Source: Amphiura filiformis
Lineage: Eukaryota; Echinodermata; Ophiuroidea; Amphilepidida; Amphiuridae
Assembly (NCBI RefSeq): GCF_039555335.1
Contig: NC_092629.1
Coordinates: 29,040,775 to 29,104,774 of the forward strand
Length of the DNA: 64,000 nt
Direction of reading: 5' to 3'
Shown here: piece by piece, positions 1 through 13,689 of the stretch
Numbering within the stretch: position 1 is the first letter of the stretch
How the letters are laid out: each line of letters starts with the position of its first letter
Position numbers and translations under genes: made by a program
The notes under the pieces: generated by a model
Databases searched by the model: none
Told to the model about the DNA's origin: nothing
The model's input: only the letters and a program-made list of their open reading frames with translations

Positions 1-1140
1 TTTTTAGCTAATTTAGATGTTTGGAAATATGCGTACTTTGGTGTTTTAATTAATGTTATAGGTAATAGTACATTGCCTAGTTAACGTCGCTGTGTGAAAA
101 ATAACCGGCCAATATTAAAAGTACTCTTCTAAAATTCTAGACAATATAGTTTTGTAACATGTCGTAAATTTTTAGCTAATTTAGATATTGGAAATATGCT
201 TACTTTGGTGTTTTAGGAAGGATATGTAAACGACAGATAACACCAAAAAATATGAAGAAATTATTTCCAAACCGTGTTAAGTCTGCAAACCACCATGTTT
301 CTCATTTTCAAGAACGCTGGTTAACAATAAGCACGTATTGTCTCATTTCGTGAACAAAGACCACACACATTCTCTAGCGCTCGCTTTATAATCGTTCACC
401 CAACTGAAAGTATATTCCAGCACATTGCTCCATTGTACGTGTAAAGCAGACACATATGTTGTGTGGCACGATGTTAATTTTTTTTTTTTCGGTTTTTTTT
501 TTCAAATTTTAATTTTTATGTCTTAAATATTCCTTACCAGCCAAGGTAACCGTTTGAAATATATAGTCACATGACTATGTATTTTGTTTTCTTGGTTTCA
601 AATTTACTATAGTACCCGAATAAAATAATTTCAGACCTCAAGTTAGGTTAATTTGTCTTGTTCAACCATAATCTACGCAGAACGGGAAACAGAAGAGTAT
701 AAATTTAGCTTCCACGTTGGTATTATCTTGTCTGGTTTCTCTTTTTGTTTTCTTTTAAATATTTATTCCATAAATATCCCTCATCAGCTTGGAATTGTGG
801 AATCGATATATTTTCCATGGTAACCGCTTCTATCGTACACTCATATGAGATATATACCTTAACAGACGATTATAAAATTTAGCTTCCACATCGATATCAT
901 CGTGCCTGAGTTTTGTTTTAATATTTATTCCTTAAATATCTCTCATCAGCTTGAATTTAATGAATCGATATCTTTCCCATGGTAACCGCTTCTACTGCAC
1001 ACTCATTTGACTATTCGTTTTGCTTTCTTGCTTTCAAATTTACTATAGTACCTGAACAATACAATATCACAACTTATGATAAATATTTGTCTTGTTCAAC
1101 CACAATCTATGTAGTACGGGGAACAGAATATCTCCATATT
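1..1140. repeat. Diverged low-copy tandem duplications
   Basis: A block of about 47 bp at 1-48 recurs at 169-215. Further on, a longer unit recurs with divergence. The stretch after 570, with the run TTTACTATAGTACC and then TTGTCTTGTTCAACCA, returns at about 1010-1110, and the stretch with ATCAGCTTG and CATGGTAACCGCTTCT at 780-830 returns at 950-1000. No gene is seen. This looks like old local duplication of non-coding DNA. Confidence 0.6.
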
Positions 1141-2224
1141 TTTTTTTCTGATTAGATTTGGTATAATAAAGGTGGTGAGGGATATTTGAGGATCAATAAT
1201 AAATCAATAATAAATCTTGGTATTGGCCCAATTTTTCAACTAAAATCCCCTCATTTCAACAAATGACGGTCCCATTAAATTGTACAAGTTTTCTTTGTTT
1301 TCATTTTGAGAATAGACTAGCTGAACATGGCTCGCTGGATGTGCTCTGTCACTGAGGTATATTTGGTTACTATCGACGCACGTGGCACATAGCAAATCAG
1401 ACCCAACAGGAATTTATTTTTAACTACTTTTTTACTACAGAAATGTTACATCAAACTAAAAATATAATTACTGTCAGATTTACAGAACTCGATTTTGTAT
1501 TGGCATTTCTTCAAACCAGATTTTCTCGCAAAGTTGTTTGTTCGTAGTGACCCATCTTATGCAACAACTATGGAATAAAGCCGACGAAATATCTCATACA
1601 TTAATGGAACTAGTCTATGACAATTCTCTTACAGCACATGAAAATGAAGCAGCTAAAATAAATTCCTGTTGGGTCTATTTTAGTTGATCCTAAAAATATT
1701 TTTGTTCCATTGAGTTGTCGACAATATTTTGGGTCGACAGGGTTGAGATTTAGAAGCAGTCGGGTGATCGGGAACACATATATTCGTCCAGCCCTTATTG
1801 TTCAATCATTTCTGGTTATCATACTACAAGTAACAATTCTCCTCGCAGTATAGAGGCCAACCAGACAAAAGTGCTCTTTTTAACGGTTTCGTAAGACATA
1901 TGTGACTGGACACTACGAATCAGCCGTAAACTCGGCCCCGGTCAATTTTGTTTTATTTCGAGTTTAGAAAATATATATCATCAGCTTTAAAATAGTATAT
2001 CATTTGACTTCAAACGATATCCAGAAGCGAGGTTATGGTTTGTTGAACTCTACTCCTTCAACAAAATGGTACCTTTTTCGGTTCTACGTGTGTCTCTTTT
2101 CCACGTTGCAAGTAATAAAGCCATAATTAGCGGTCATTTCAAATCATCCCCAAGTCAACGAGCTTCAGGAATGTCCTTTCATTGTTAATTTTTTGGTTAT
2201 ACATATCCAGACAAAATACAATGC
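1141..2224. other. Non-coding stretch, nothing recognised
   Basis: No open frame with recognisable protein similarity, RNA gene or clear repeat boundary was found. Short open frames here look random in composition. Confidence 0.5.
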
Positions 2225-4006
2225 AATTGAATACATGAATACAAAACTCACCCAAGTCCATGGGAAGTGATTTTGAGAGAAAACCATGTGTATCATTTTA
2301 ATTCCTTCAGTTAGATTTACCTGGTCAATATGGTAAGTTTTACGTGCAAATGAGTGGGTTAAACTGTATTAAGTATGACGATTAGCATTTCAGGGACTTC
2401 GTGGGGTTCATTTTACATTTTGGACTTGGATGGTTTTTTGAATCATATACAAAGGCAACAATGTTTGAATGAGATTACCACTAGTAAGATAATACAAAAT
2501 AAAGCACACAGGTATGTATAATGTTGATAAGCATTCTGCCATGTAATATAAACCACACACTTTCCTTTATTAAACCCATTTTTTTCAAACGTCACTCTGA
2601 AGTAATGAATGTGTTACAAGCGGACTTTTATACATACTGGATTTCAATCAATGTGTTAGAACACTCAAATCATGGACTTGGGTTTTTTTTTCATACATGC
2701 TATTTTTCACATGCTCAATAGACACAGTGGATGAATTTGAGTTGTTTTTTCATACATATGGCACGGCCCTGCAAAGTGCTAACACTTCAAAGTGTTCATA
2801 GTTCTTGTCGCTAGGGTTCAACTCCCCGCACAGGCATGGAATACTACGTAATATGTATCATGTTCGCTTCCATTCAGCGATCAATAACCTGAAAAACCCA
2901 TATGTAATCCAATTCAATGCACAAGCTCATACACCTGTGGTTCTTTGATGTTACTGCTTACAATAGAAACATTGATCAATAATGAACGTTGGTCAAAAGA
3001 TGAGCTTACTGAAGTGAACAATTATGTACATGCAGAATCATCATTTATGCATATTGCCTTGAAAATCATAAAAGGCGATTACTTGATCAACTCAAATGAT
3101 TTTATTAGCGTTATTTATACACCATATTTCAATATTTCTAAATGTTTTATATGTCTTTTGGCCCAGAAATGTATGTATTTGATGCGAAATCGTGATGAAA
3201 AATAATATTTTACCAGTCAGATTCAGAAAGAGAAAATCTCATTACACTCGTTAATTACATCACAATCCAAACATAGATGTTCAAGGTCATAGAGAATGTT
3301 ACAAACTGTTGTATGTTTTGCTATTTTATTTTCTCTGTAGGGAATGTGTTTTATCGTTAAAATCGGATATGAAAAACTATCATAAATACAGCACAAACGG
3401 GCATCACTATTTATGTGCATAATACAAATTTACGAATTATATAGAGGTGACATATGACACTTATAAAAGCTGTATCTTGAAAAGGAGATTACTCTGATGC
3501 TAGAATTTTGGCATGGAGACTCATGTGAAATGAAGAAAAATATTCCTGATTGATTTTATGTGTCTTTTGAGCTTTAAATGTTTCAAAATGCCAAAATCAA
3601 CAAAATTCGAGTAATTATGATGTCATCAACATGACATTAATATTCATGAGGAATAATTATTGCTCCCTCAATTAAGAAATGATTAACAAATGGTTGTATT
3701 TCATCGCACGACCTTCTAGTAACTGTATCTAGAAATTTATGATAGTTACTTGTCAATTTTGCCGGAAACAAGCTTTTTCTATGGTTACTGACCAGCTCAT
3801 TAGTGCGGTTCATCAGACATTGGGACATCCTTTACCGTGGGATTAATACCGCCCTCTGTTGATGACAGGGCTTCGAACTCTTATCAAGGCGATATAAGAA
3901 TTGCCGGGCCGTGATGGCAGGCCTATGCATAGCAACAAATTCCCATGCTTAACTCAATTTGGCCACATTATGGACTTGGGTGGGTTTTGTATTCATATAT
4001 TCAATT
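2225..4006. repeat. Region bounded by a 37-bp inverted repeat
   Basis: A 37-bp sequence at 2225-2261 recurs as its reverse complement at 3970-4006 with about two mismatches (core ACCCAAGTCCAT). Two weaker copies of the right-hand orientation occur near 2422 and 2672 (core TGGACTTGG). No target duplication is evident, so this may be a decayed element or a short dispersed motif. The short open frames inside show no known domain. Confidence 0.45.
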
Positions 4007-6444
4007 GTAACCCACCACTTGAACAGGATTTAGCCAAAGCAAATAAAGACTAGAGCTATTTAACGATTCTTTATGTAGACGATTATTATCATCTTCAGCA
4101 ATAGGATTATTGATTGGTGTAAACGCTATCAAATGAGAAACATGTCGCGTCTAATTGAGACACCTATGGGTACGACCCTCACGCATATTTTGCACTGTAT
4201 CTCAGAATACAATTTGCCGAGTTTACGGCTCATTGGTAGTGTCCACTCACATATGTTTCCAATGGACAAATCATAATGTTTAGAAGAGTCATGTTCGCAA
4301 ATTTGAATCCAGCGCGTTCCATTCCGTTTCCATGGCAACGGTTACGCTATTTAAAGCTTTTTTGTATTTTTAACTACCTTTAAAACTACATACAGTAGAT
4401 ACTTCATATTTGGTGTGCAGAACACATGACACGTAGATATATTATCTATAAACAAAATCATCACTAAATAAATAAAAAATATTGCAATATATTTCTTTTC
4501 AACTATTTCCCCAGATTATCTTGATTGAAATTTTTACTTTTTTATAACTAATAACCAAAGCTAAATTTTACTTATTTTAACCCCCCCCGAGGTTTCTGGA
4601 ATATACCTCTGTGTAATTAATATTTTTATCTGTTCTTATTCATCCAATAGGAAATAATTGCCGAAAAAACGGGTTGTGCCCTCCATATCTGGCCCTGTTA
4701 CTACCCCATCATGATCGGCACCTCCCCATCCCAATAGGATGACTCACGCTACTCCACTGTAATCTTGTGTCGAGATTGTACTTCCAGCACTTTCGTGCTC
4801 TGGACGGTCGTGTGTATTCCCCCATTAAGTAGGGATTGATAGGGGCAGGAACACGCTGGACGTTCAAGTCTGCAAATTTGTGTCGACTACACCAAGCGAC
4901 CCGAAACAAATAATATTCAAAATTTGGGCGTTAATTATGCGTGCCCCGATCATTTAAAGAAGGAGACAAGAAAACGTGATCAAGCAAGTCGTTAGTAAAA
5001 TGCTAGATCGTTCGGGAGATGGAGTTTACTTGGTTGTCAGTTGCTAATTGATCATGTTGATTGAAATAATTTTGCAGTAGAAAATAATGAGAAAGGTGGT
5101 GCAGTAAATTTGTTACTAGGCCATACCCATAAGCGTAACCCTGGTAACCTTTTATTTATCCTATCTGGACAATGGAAACTGAATGTTTATAGTTGAACGA
5201 CCGTGACTACTCCGGCACACCTGAAGAAATCTACACAAATTATTTTGAAAACCTAACATGAAAAAAAAAACAAAAAAAACTTACCGTTTTGTTCACGATT
5301 GTGTTTTCTTCAGTTCAGAGATTACGTCCGTACCATAGATCTGAAATTAAATGAAGACCGTTTTGACGTCCCCTCAGTGTTTACTATGCTAGATTATTAT
5401 CTTCACTCCACTCCTTCTCTTGAGTTCCACTTCCGTAGTCCACTCCTTAGTTCCATCAATTTATATCTCTATCTGTTGTAACTGAGTCTTAAAGTCAATG
5501 AGTGATTTACAACAACAAAAGTGTGTTTTCTTTTCACTCTGATAATTGAATAAAGTTTGAAGTAAAAAAAAAAACAAGAAAAACCCAACAAAAACAAACA
5601 TACGTCAGCAAAACTTAAGGCTGGTCTATTGAAGAAATTGTCCTGTAACAAACGACATAAGCAAGGCAGATAACAATAACCGAACAGAGTCACAAATAAT
5701 CTAAATTTAAATTCGAAATATTAAGAAATAGACAAGTTGAATTCATGCGCTAGCGACGAGCTATTGCTTTTTGACCAATGAAGTGAATTGTTCTTTTAGA
5801 ACAAAAATACACGACCACGCTTATTGGGCAGATCCTAACTCATCGCTAGCAACTACATCATCCTTTAGATATAAGCAGATAAGCGAATATGAATAAAAAG
5901 TGGGAGGTAACGAGTATTACAAAAATCAGATTTTAGAGTTATTGATCAGGTTTTATAGTTGCGCGTCACGAGTTTATATATCAAATCACGTGAGCATGAT
6001 GCATAGCGAAGAGAAAATATTAATTAAAATATATAAATGCCCTTGTGATAAACAACACACACGTAAAATACGCCAGTAAGCCGCGCTGAATACAAAACCT
6101 GTGCATAATTTCCGAGACAGATAATAGCGAATATCATTCCGTTTATTTAAATGAAGCGCGGTTTAGCGACAACGAGCTGCGCATTGAAATTTTGAGTCTG
6201 TCTTGTGAGCTGGCGACCGTCCATACACACTCCTGAACCAAAGATACCACTTTCTTTTAGTATATTGTAAAAATCAACTGATAACACTAATAAACACTTG
6301 TACTAGTTATTCCGTACTTTACATGAAACAGTGTCATAGTCCAACATCGTAACGTTTTAAAAGAGTATTTTGCCAATATAAACATCTTGAAGTGTTAAAA
6401 AATGCCCTTGTAAACGCATTACATAGTGTTGATCGTAAGCAATG
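4007..6444. other. Non-coding stretch, nothing recognised
   Basis: No supported gene. There are A-rich runs near 5260 and 5565, and a small inverted pair around 5747 and 5834 (core GCTAGCGA/TCGCTAGC). Short open frames on both strands lack domains and splice context. Confidence 0.5.
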
Positions 6445-7563
6445 GCTCCTTATGGATGGCGGAAACCTTCAAAATACGCCTAAGAATACGCCTAACCTTA
6501 GACGTCTAAGATGCAATCTTAGACGTCTAAGATGCATTCTTAGGCGTCTAAGAATTTCGCGGTAGACTTAAATCAACGAATCACAGGACCAGAAATTCCA
6601 AACAACCAATCATCTTAGGCGTATTCAATTTTTGACCAATGAAATTTTAGACGCCTAAGATTTTACACGCCTAAGATTTTCTTAGACGTCCAAGATTGAC
6701 CATTCGACCGTGACTAGTGATGGACGGTATCGCAAATTCGATCAAAACGTACGACGGATGCTGTTTAGGCCGGTATCACTTGAAAATGGCGGTCACACAA
6801 TCTGAACAATTTCTCGCTGAGATCAGGCGTACTATACACGATGTAGTTCGACAACTATCGGCAGAGAGTGTTCCCAGAGATTCTCTAGACGCAATTTCAA
6901 ACAAGTAAATGTATACAACTTCGTATAGCTATACATGTATGGTGATATCCGAATAATCAGACCCATCCGAACCCCGGGGGCACTGGTCATTGACAAGAGG
7001 GTATCATACGTGGCCATGAAGTCTCATATAGCACCCTAAACAAGTATTTACGAGGTCTGAAAATGCACCCCTAAACAAGTATGACAAGTGCAATTTTATA
7101 CCCTAACGAAGTATTGACATTATTTTTGCCCCCATTGGAAGCAAGCAAATCAGTCATATTTTGACTCTAAAACCCTTCATGATAACTGGGAAAACACTAA
7201 TTCAACGAGCTGCTGGTAGTCTTCCAAGGTGCTTTTGGGAGCTATCACATTGGTGATACCGTCCATCACTAAAATATCAATCTTAGACGTGTAAGAATTC
7301 TTAGGCGTGTAAAATCTTAGGCGTGTAAGATTTCATTGGTCAATAATTGAGTACGCCTAAGATGATTGGTTGTTTTGGATTCCCGGTCCTGTGATTCGTT
7401 GATTTAAGCCAACCGCGAAATTCTTAGACGCCTAAGATTGCATCTTAGACGCCTAAGAATGCATCTTAGACGTCTAAGATTGCATCTTAGACGTCTAAGG
7501 TTAGGCGTATTCTTAAGCGTATTCTTAGGCGTATTTTGAAGGTATCCGCCATCCATAGCTCCT
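6445..7563. mobile_element. Fold-back DNA element with palindromic subterminal repeats
   Basis: The element runs from 6451 to 7557. Its ends are matching inverted repeats (TATGGATGGCGG and CCGCCATCCATA) and it is flanked by the 6-bp duplication GCTCCT at 6445-6450 and 7558-7563. Inverted arms of roughly 280-300 bp enclose about 520 bp of unique DNA. The arms are packed with the palindrome CTTAGACGTCTAAG and its variants, which could be transposase-binding sites. The core has no transposase, only a 63-codon frame without a known domain, so it is non-autonomous. The superfamily is not assigned; a 6-bp duplication is uncommon among cut-and-paste families. Confidence 0.85.
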
Positions 7564-9979
7564 ATACTTGTACGTGTATAATACGAAAATAAACGCGTTG
7601 AAGTGTTTGTTAATTGTTAGCAGTAAATGTACGGTGTAGGCGCTAACACATGACTTCCTCTTAATCACTATAGCGACACGCACATGCTGCGCCAAGCGTT
7701 TATGCTGTTTGTGCAGTCAGCAATTTAAAGGCGGAATTCTTATGTGCGAAACAAAAGTTACCACTTTTATGAGCTTGTCGGCAAATCAATTCGGCACAAA
7801 GAAAAATGTGCAGTTTCTATCTTATCATAAAGGATCCTATGTTAATGTCGTTCTTACTTATACAGGCCAGGTTCCCGGCCAGTGGTGAAGACTGCTTCCA
7901 GTAAACAAAAACGCTGCAAACAATATATCTAAAACACGTATTATAATTTTACAAATGATAATAACACATCTGACCTTTATCATATTAATTTGAATTGGAC
8001 TTTGTTTTCGTCAATCTGTTGTTGCCCAGATCCAGTACTAGCATCAATGTTAACCAGCTCTACAAAAACTGCTCATATTCTCATATTTAGACCCAGAACA
8101 ACGCCCAATAGGGAAAGTAAGATCTTTGGTAATCTACCCTAATATGAAGCTATATACAGCCAAGATCGCATATTTACCAGAATTGTGACAGTCGAAATAA
8201 TTTGGATCCACCTAAATTAAATGACTATATAGTTGGCTCTTTTCATGGATTTGGATACAGCTTTAGACACGCATGCATTTGAAATTAACAACCAACCCAA
8301 TAAAGGATAGGGGACAAGTACTGGCAAGGGGGTGACACTAAATTCACGGTTGTTCTATTAGCAACGCAAAACCTATGAAAAATTCCGCTGGTTTACTAGC
8401 TAGAAAGTGAGGCCAGTTATCGATCCGTTATGAATAATTCATGTTCGACCCTTGGATCATGTTAATTGCTATTGGCAAATAACAACGTTGTTAGTTTTGC
8501 GAACTTTGCCTGTTCAATGAGAGTATAGCGCGCCCTCAATACATCTGGGCGCAAACCAGGCGAAAACGATCCAGTTTAATGAAATGGCGGACGGATATTC
8601 CCATCAGGCACCAGTGATATGTTTGTTTCAAAGAAAGTCTACTAATTTGATATGAAATGACATTTTGCAATAGCAAAGTCAAAATTAGGACTTGAGGTCA
8701 ATAACATGAAGGAAATACGTGACAGAGGCAAGGTGTGAAACACAAGTAGTATTTGAAGTTAAAATAACCTTTGATACCCGACCTGACCTTCCATAGCTTT
8801 CCATCATGGCGCCTTATTCGTCTTTATGTATTTCTATATGCTCTCAAGTAAAATAAAATACCAATATGCACTAAGCAGACAGAATGTTACTTGGCTCCCA
8901 GCATGAATTATTGATTTTATACGGAGGTAAAGAAATGCACAGTTGCCTGCAAGCCGTGCACCATACTCCAAATACTTCGGTAAATCTGAATAATGGTCAC
9001 ATGTAGACATATCATGTGTTCGGGAAATCACGTGGCAACATTTTAAGATTTCAGACTTGTTTACTAGTTAAATTGTCATTTGTACTGTTGATTATTTATC
9101 TTTGTTAATTAATATATCTTTTAAATGCTGATAAATCGTGGTTGGCTGCCCATATTATATGTTAACTTCAATGTTTTATGAATATAATTCTACCACGCAG
9201 AGGGGGTCACACAGCATAATTTCACACTACACGATTTAGCTAGATTTGGAGCTCTGCACTTCAAATTCACGTCAATTTCAAAGTTTATACACTTAATATA
9301 TTTAATATAATACTTATTTTTTTGTTATAACAAACTGGAACACGAAATGTACTAGCTTATTACCTGTACAGAAAGGGGATTTACACACATTCACTCAGCA
9401 ATTTGACATGCCTGGCGCATCAAGACATTCTCTGTCTGGATAACATGACTGTCGCCCTCAATACGTCTGGGCGCAAATTTAAATAACAATACGCTATTTA
9501 CATATGAATGCGGCTTCATGCTAATGTCTAGTGCCGCTTCCAGGCCTATTCCGTGGTACTGGTTACATGTACATGCCTTGGCTGACCTTGTGGACTTCCT
9601 GGTCCAGCCAAACTGACCACAAAAGGACATAATGAGATTAACTCAGTGAAACCACTGATCTAGAAGGGTGTTATTATGCAATACTCATGTTTGTGCACTC
9701 TTCTGAACTATTGAAAGATGCCATGTCACAATATCGACGTTAAGTTTATGACATGCTATGCGGATGCACTATTTAGCCATTTATAATTGAGTCCAACATC
9801 AGCTGCATGACGGTGAGAAGAAAAAGAAGGAGGAGGAGGTGAAGGAGGGGCAGGAGTAGGACGAGGAGAAGATTGCGTCTGAAAATCTTTATTTCAGTGT
9901 TGAGTGATGCAAGTCGTCATTATTTAAAATCATTTTGAACACGTAAAAAAACAAAGATACTTAAGGGGTGGGGTATGAA
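7564..9979. other. Non-coding stretch, nothing recognised
   Basis: No supported gene or element. A short motif (CTGGGCGCAAA preceded by CGCCCTCAATAC) occurs near 8530 and again near 9451, which suggests a dispersed repeat fragment. A purine-rich GGAGGAGG tract lies near 9830. Confidence 0.45.
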
Positions 9980-10597
9980 CGTTTGGACAGTATTTATTAT
10001 GGGACATTAGAGAACATCAGACATATCGAATTGCATTCTGAATACGAAGAATGTCATTCTGATATCAAATAATTTTGATTTTTTGAAATTCGCAATTAAA
10101 TACACATTTTATGGCAAATCATTAAAATTGATATTTTTGATATTTAACAGTACTCGAAGTAAACTTTATAAATCTGATGATTTATACTTAAAGTGTATGT
10201 AGGTGGGATGAAAAGCCGACGATCAATTGAAAAATTTGACCTTTCGTATTGAAGATATGGAATTTTTTTTCCCAAAACACCAAAAAAAATTAGGTCTTTT
10301 TGGGAAAAAATCCATATCTTCAATATGAAAGGTCAAAATTTTCAATTGACCGTCGGCTTTTCCTCGCTGCTACATACACTTTAAGAATATATCATTAGAT
10401 TTATATGATTTACTTCGAGGACTGTATCAAAAATTTGAAAAATATCAAATTTATATAATTTGTCATAAAATTTGTATTATATTGTGATTTTCAAAAAATT
10501 AAAAATATTTGATATCAGAAAAACATGCTTCGTATTCAGAATGCAATTCGATACGTTTGAGGTGCTGTCATATCCAACAAAAATACTGTCGAAACGC
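9980..10597. mobile_element. MITE (family sharing the core TACTTAAAGTGTAT)
   Basis: The two halves are inverted copies of each other. The outer ends read CGTTTGGACAGTATTT on the left and the complement of CGTTTCGACAGTATTT on the right, and the fold point is near 10275, where GGTCAAA and TTTGACC face each other. No coding capacity. A half copy lies at 13560-13680 and a third copy, split by a LINE, at 24412-26345. The superfamily is not assigned. Confidence 0.8.
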
Positions 10598-10849
10598 CAT
10601 AAACGCTCATTCTAGATCCCTTAAAAGATTCATTCTTTCTGAGCAGCATTTTTTAGTTCTGTTGATGGAAGTATCTTTAACGTTAGTTCTAGTATATGTC
10701 GCAGCTTGACTATTCTGTGCAATGCCGTCTAGTGTTTCCGCGGCTAGCACATCGCGTTACTATAGCCTGGAATAAATACTGTGCAATATAAATTTAATTG
10801 GATTAGAAAGTGCCGATTTAGCCGTGTCGTAAAGCCAACTACTAGTTGC

Positions 10850-13448
10850 TCACTTAAGATGGACAATTTTTATAGATGTTTCCTCGGCAACAACAAGCTG
10901 GTCCTCGGCGGGTGTCAGCGCGATCCCCCATGGGTTCGTCACGTTTTCTGTAATACACCCAACGTAGTTGCCATCTTCTGTGAACTGATGTATCCCGCGC
11001 ATACCCTTACGGTTTCCAACGTAGATGTTGCCATTAGATGTGCAACAAATGCCGGTGACCCAGTTGAGAATGACGCTCTCCATTGTATCGAAACTACGCA
11101 GACGATGCCCGATGCTATTGAGAATCTGAAATCCGGCACGACTACTTGCGCTTACAATGACTTTATCATTAGCGGAGACTGCGATGAAGTATGGTGGAAT
11201 ACTGATGCTGAAGCCGCTAATTTGCTCTCCGCTCGGATGATGAATGCTAATAAAGTTATGCTTGACATCCCCAATAAGGATTTGACCTTTGCCATTGATA
11301 GACAGGCCGCGAAGATCAGGCGTTTGGGAGCTGAGAAACGGATTAAAAGGCGTCTTTGGTTTTATGCGAAGGAACAAGCTGCCGTCAAAATCGTAAACGA
11401 GAACATTCTGGCCGCAAGTTGATACGTAGTATAGTCCTTGTTCACTTACTATAACATCCCAAGGGCAGTCTGTATCGGTGGCGCTTTTTAAGCGCAACAG
11501 ATACAATCCTTTGTTGTTGAACACCTTGACTGGTCTGTTAGGTTTGAATTCAGCCACGACGATGTCTCCAGAGGGCGCTACTGTAATACCTTTGGCATCC
11601 CCCATCATTTCATCTTGAATGTTGAGCTCTTGTGTGTAGCCTCGCGATCCTGCTACAAGGGTACCCAGACTGGTGATTTCAAGGATGGCGTTATTAGCGT
11701 GGAATTCCACAATGCTGATTCTGCTTGGCAACGTAATTGGCTGAAGCTTACTGAGCTGCTGGAGGGTGTCTGAAAGTACAGGATATGCGGATGCAATTTC
11801 GAATGGTGATCCAATTTTGGTGATCTGTGAGGCCATCGCGATGGCATTATCTAAACGAGCCTTATGACATTGCAAATTCTCTTCACTTTCAGACAGAGTT
11901 CTTGCTGTGTCCGACTTCCATTTGCGAATTTCCTCCTTCGCTTTAAGACTGCTCTTTTCTAGCTGATTCTTAAATTCCGACAGCGCCTGTTGCTTAGCAA
12001 CTTCAACAGATTTCGATGTCGTTTCTGCCGCTCCATCTAACCTCTGTGTTGCGGATTTTGCATCTTCCATCGCGGAGTCTACTTGATGGGCAATCTTCTC
12101 ACAGTTTTCCAACATGATCTGCAATTCTTTCTTGTGCATTCTGTAAGCTCTGTCGAGATCCATGTATCTGTGGGAAAAACAAGATAAGGGTGTGACGTAA
12201 TACCTTTGTTTGGCGCATGGACCTCTTCAGTTCATTTATAGATGTCTGGGTGTGATACTTCCGGTTAATCTTTTAAACTGAATACATCTAGTTACATCAT
12301 CGACGTGTTCGAGTAAACTGATCCATTCAACGTATTGAAAAGTGTGGGAGATGCTAATTAGATTGGGTGCATATTGGTGATTATTGTTGTAAATATTATT
12401 TGCTTAGTACAACTAGTATTGCCTCTCGAAATAATTCTCGTTAACTAGCTGTAACTAGTTTTTTTGATCATTGCCTTATCTAAATTATAATACTACTTAT
12501 TTCTGTATTTGTCACATTACTCTTGTAACTTATAATATTTGTAATATAATTGATATACTGCTCTGTATTACTTATTTTGATGTGTGGGGAAATAAAACTG
12601 AACTGAACTGAACTGAACTGATGCAAGACGTTGAATTTATCACAATTCATCACGCATACAAATAGATAAATGCGAATTCACCCCAGTTTCAAGAACTTTT
12701 CCAATAACTTACAGCGTATACGTATGGCAATGAATAACTGACATTCCTCAAGTATAATCATGAAAACTAGACGATCTTTAGCATGTTTTCGTTGTTGAAA
12801 GGGCGCGTCTGCGTGGTTTACTTCGCAGACGACACGGACGTATAGTTAAACGGTGATGAACAACGGTAAGAACATACCTGTGTCCTGGTTTCTTGTGTTT
12901 TGCCACTGTACAAATTTCACAGATGACATCACCACACGTCTCACAATAAATGCAAAGCTTCTTCCCCTTATGTATCCTACACGTCGTCTGCTGCTTGCTA
13001 TCTTGTTGCGCATGCGCTGCAGGGGCCTCTTCCACCGAGACGATTTGGTGACGTTAAAGAATTCTCATTGAGACATGGGCTTCTTTACACTTCCGGCACA
13101 AGAAATCTTTGCAATTCACACAATGCGCCACAGCTTCTTCGTCCGCCTTTTCGCAACTTGTACATGTCACCTTCTTCCCCTTTAACTTCTGTTTCGCAAG
13201 TTTCCGATCTTTCAGTGACGTCACGAAGAAATTTGACTTTAGTTCGGTTGCTCCTCCAGGTGGAAGCTGAGTTTTTTCGCGACAGATTGGACAGCTGACG
13301 ATATCACCACCTTCCCTTTGTTTGCCCATTCTTGGATACACAAGAGACAGTACGTATGAAGGCATGGGAGTGCTTTAGGTTCGGTCATCATCGAATGACA
13401 AATGCTGCATTTTGTAAGATCTTCTGTAGATTTCTGCTTTGATGACAT
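10850..13448 (-). CDS. TRIM-NHL protein (RING, B-boxes, coiled coil, NHL propeller), possibly a pseudogene
   Basis: Two exons: 13448-12878 and 12167-10850. The CAG|GT donor and CAG acceptor join in phase 2, giving ...PGHRYMDLDRAYR.... Exon 1 starts with an ATG at 13448. It has RING cysteines and histidine at residues 14, 17, 29, 31, 34 and 37, then SCPIC, a B-box 1 (CTSC...CVNC...CRKC) and a B-box 2 (CRIHKGKKLCIYC). Exon 2 has a coiled coil of about 130 residues, then six NHL-type blades. Known members are usually cytoplasmic E3 ubiquitin ligases whose propeller binds RNA or protein partners. Two lesions are visible: a one-base loss at the CCC run 13314-13316, inside the RING, and an in-frame TAA at 13054-13056 between the B-boxes. 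Adding one base makes the coding length 630 codons. The gene is either a recent pseudogene or carries sequence errors. The intron holds a LINE tail. Confidence 0.85.
12400..12625 (+). mobile_element. Probable LINE 3' tail in the TRIM intron
   Basis: An AT-rich segment ends in AATAAAACTGAACTGAACTG followed by further TGAAC units, the kind of short tandem 3' tail found on non-LTR elements. It resembles the (TTGAAC)n tail of the LINE at 38795-40911. It lies antisense within the TRIM intron (12168-12877). The left boundary is uncertain and no coding sequence remains. Confidence 0.45.
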
Positions 13449-13559
13449 TTTAACAGATTTGGTGTGTTGAAAACTGTTAAATCAAAATTTAAAAAAAAAA
13501 GTGATTAAAGATGACCAACTTGTGTCGAAATTATAATAATTTGCCATAACATTTGTATT

Positions 13560-13680
13560 ATAACGCTAATTTAAAAAACACACACAATTATTTGACATCA
13601 GAAGGACATTTCTCGTATTCAGAGTGCAATTTGGCGTGTCTGATGTGCTATTAGCTCCCACAAAAATACTGTGAAGTAGA
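13560..13680. mobile_element. Half copy of the 9980-10597 MITE family
   Basis: The run with ATTTGACATCAGAAGGACAT, TCGTATTCAGAGTGCAAT and CCCACAAAAATACTGT matches the right half of the element ending at 10597. The left half is missing. It sits about 110 bp upstream of the TRIM start codon. Confidence 0.65.
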
Positions 13681-13689
13681 CTATATAGA

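Noticed and set aside
2945-3205. 86-codon plus-strand frame
   Set aside because: AT-rich composition, no domain and no splice context. Length is within chance expectation.
10781-11422. 213-codon open frame on the plus strand
   Set aside because: It lies wholly antisense to the NHL-propeller exon of the TRIM gene, which has clear domain and splice support. The plus frame shows no domain.
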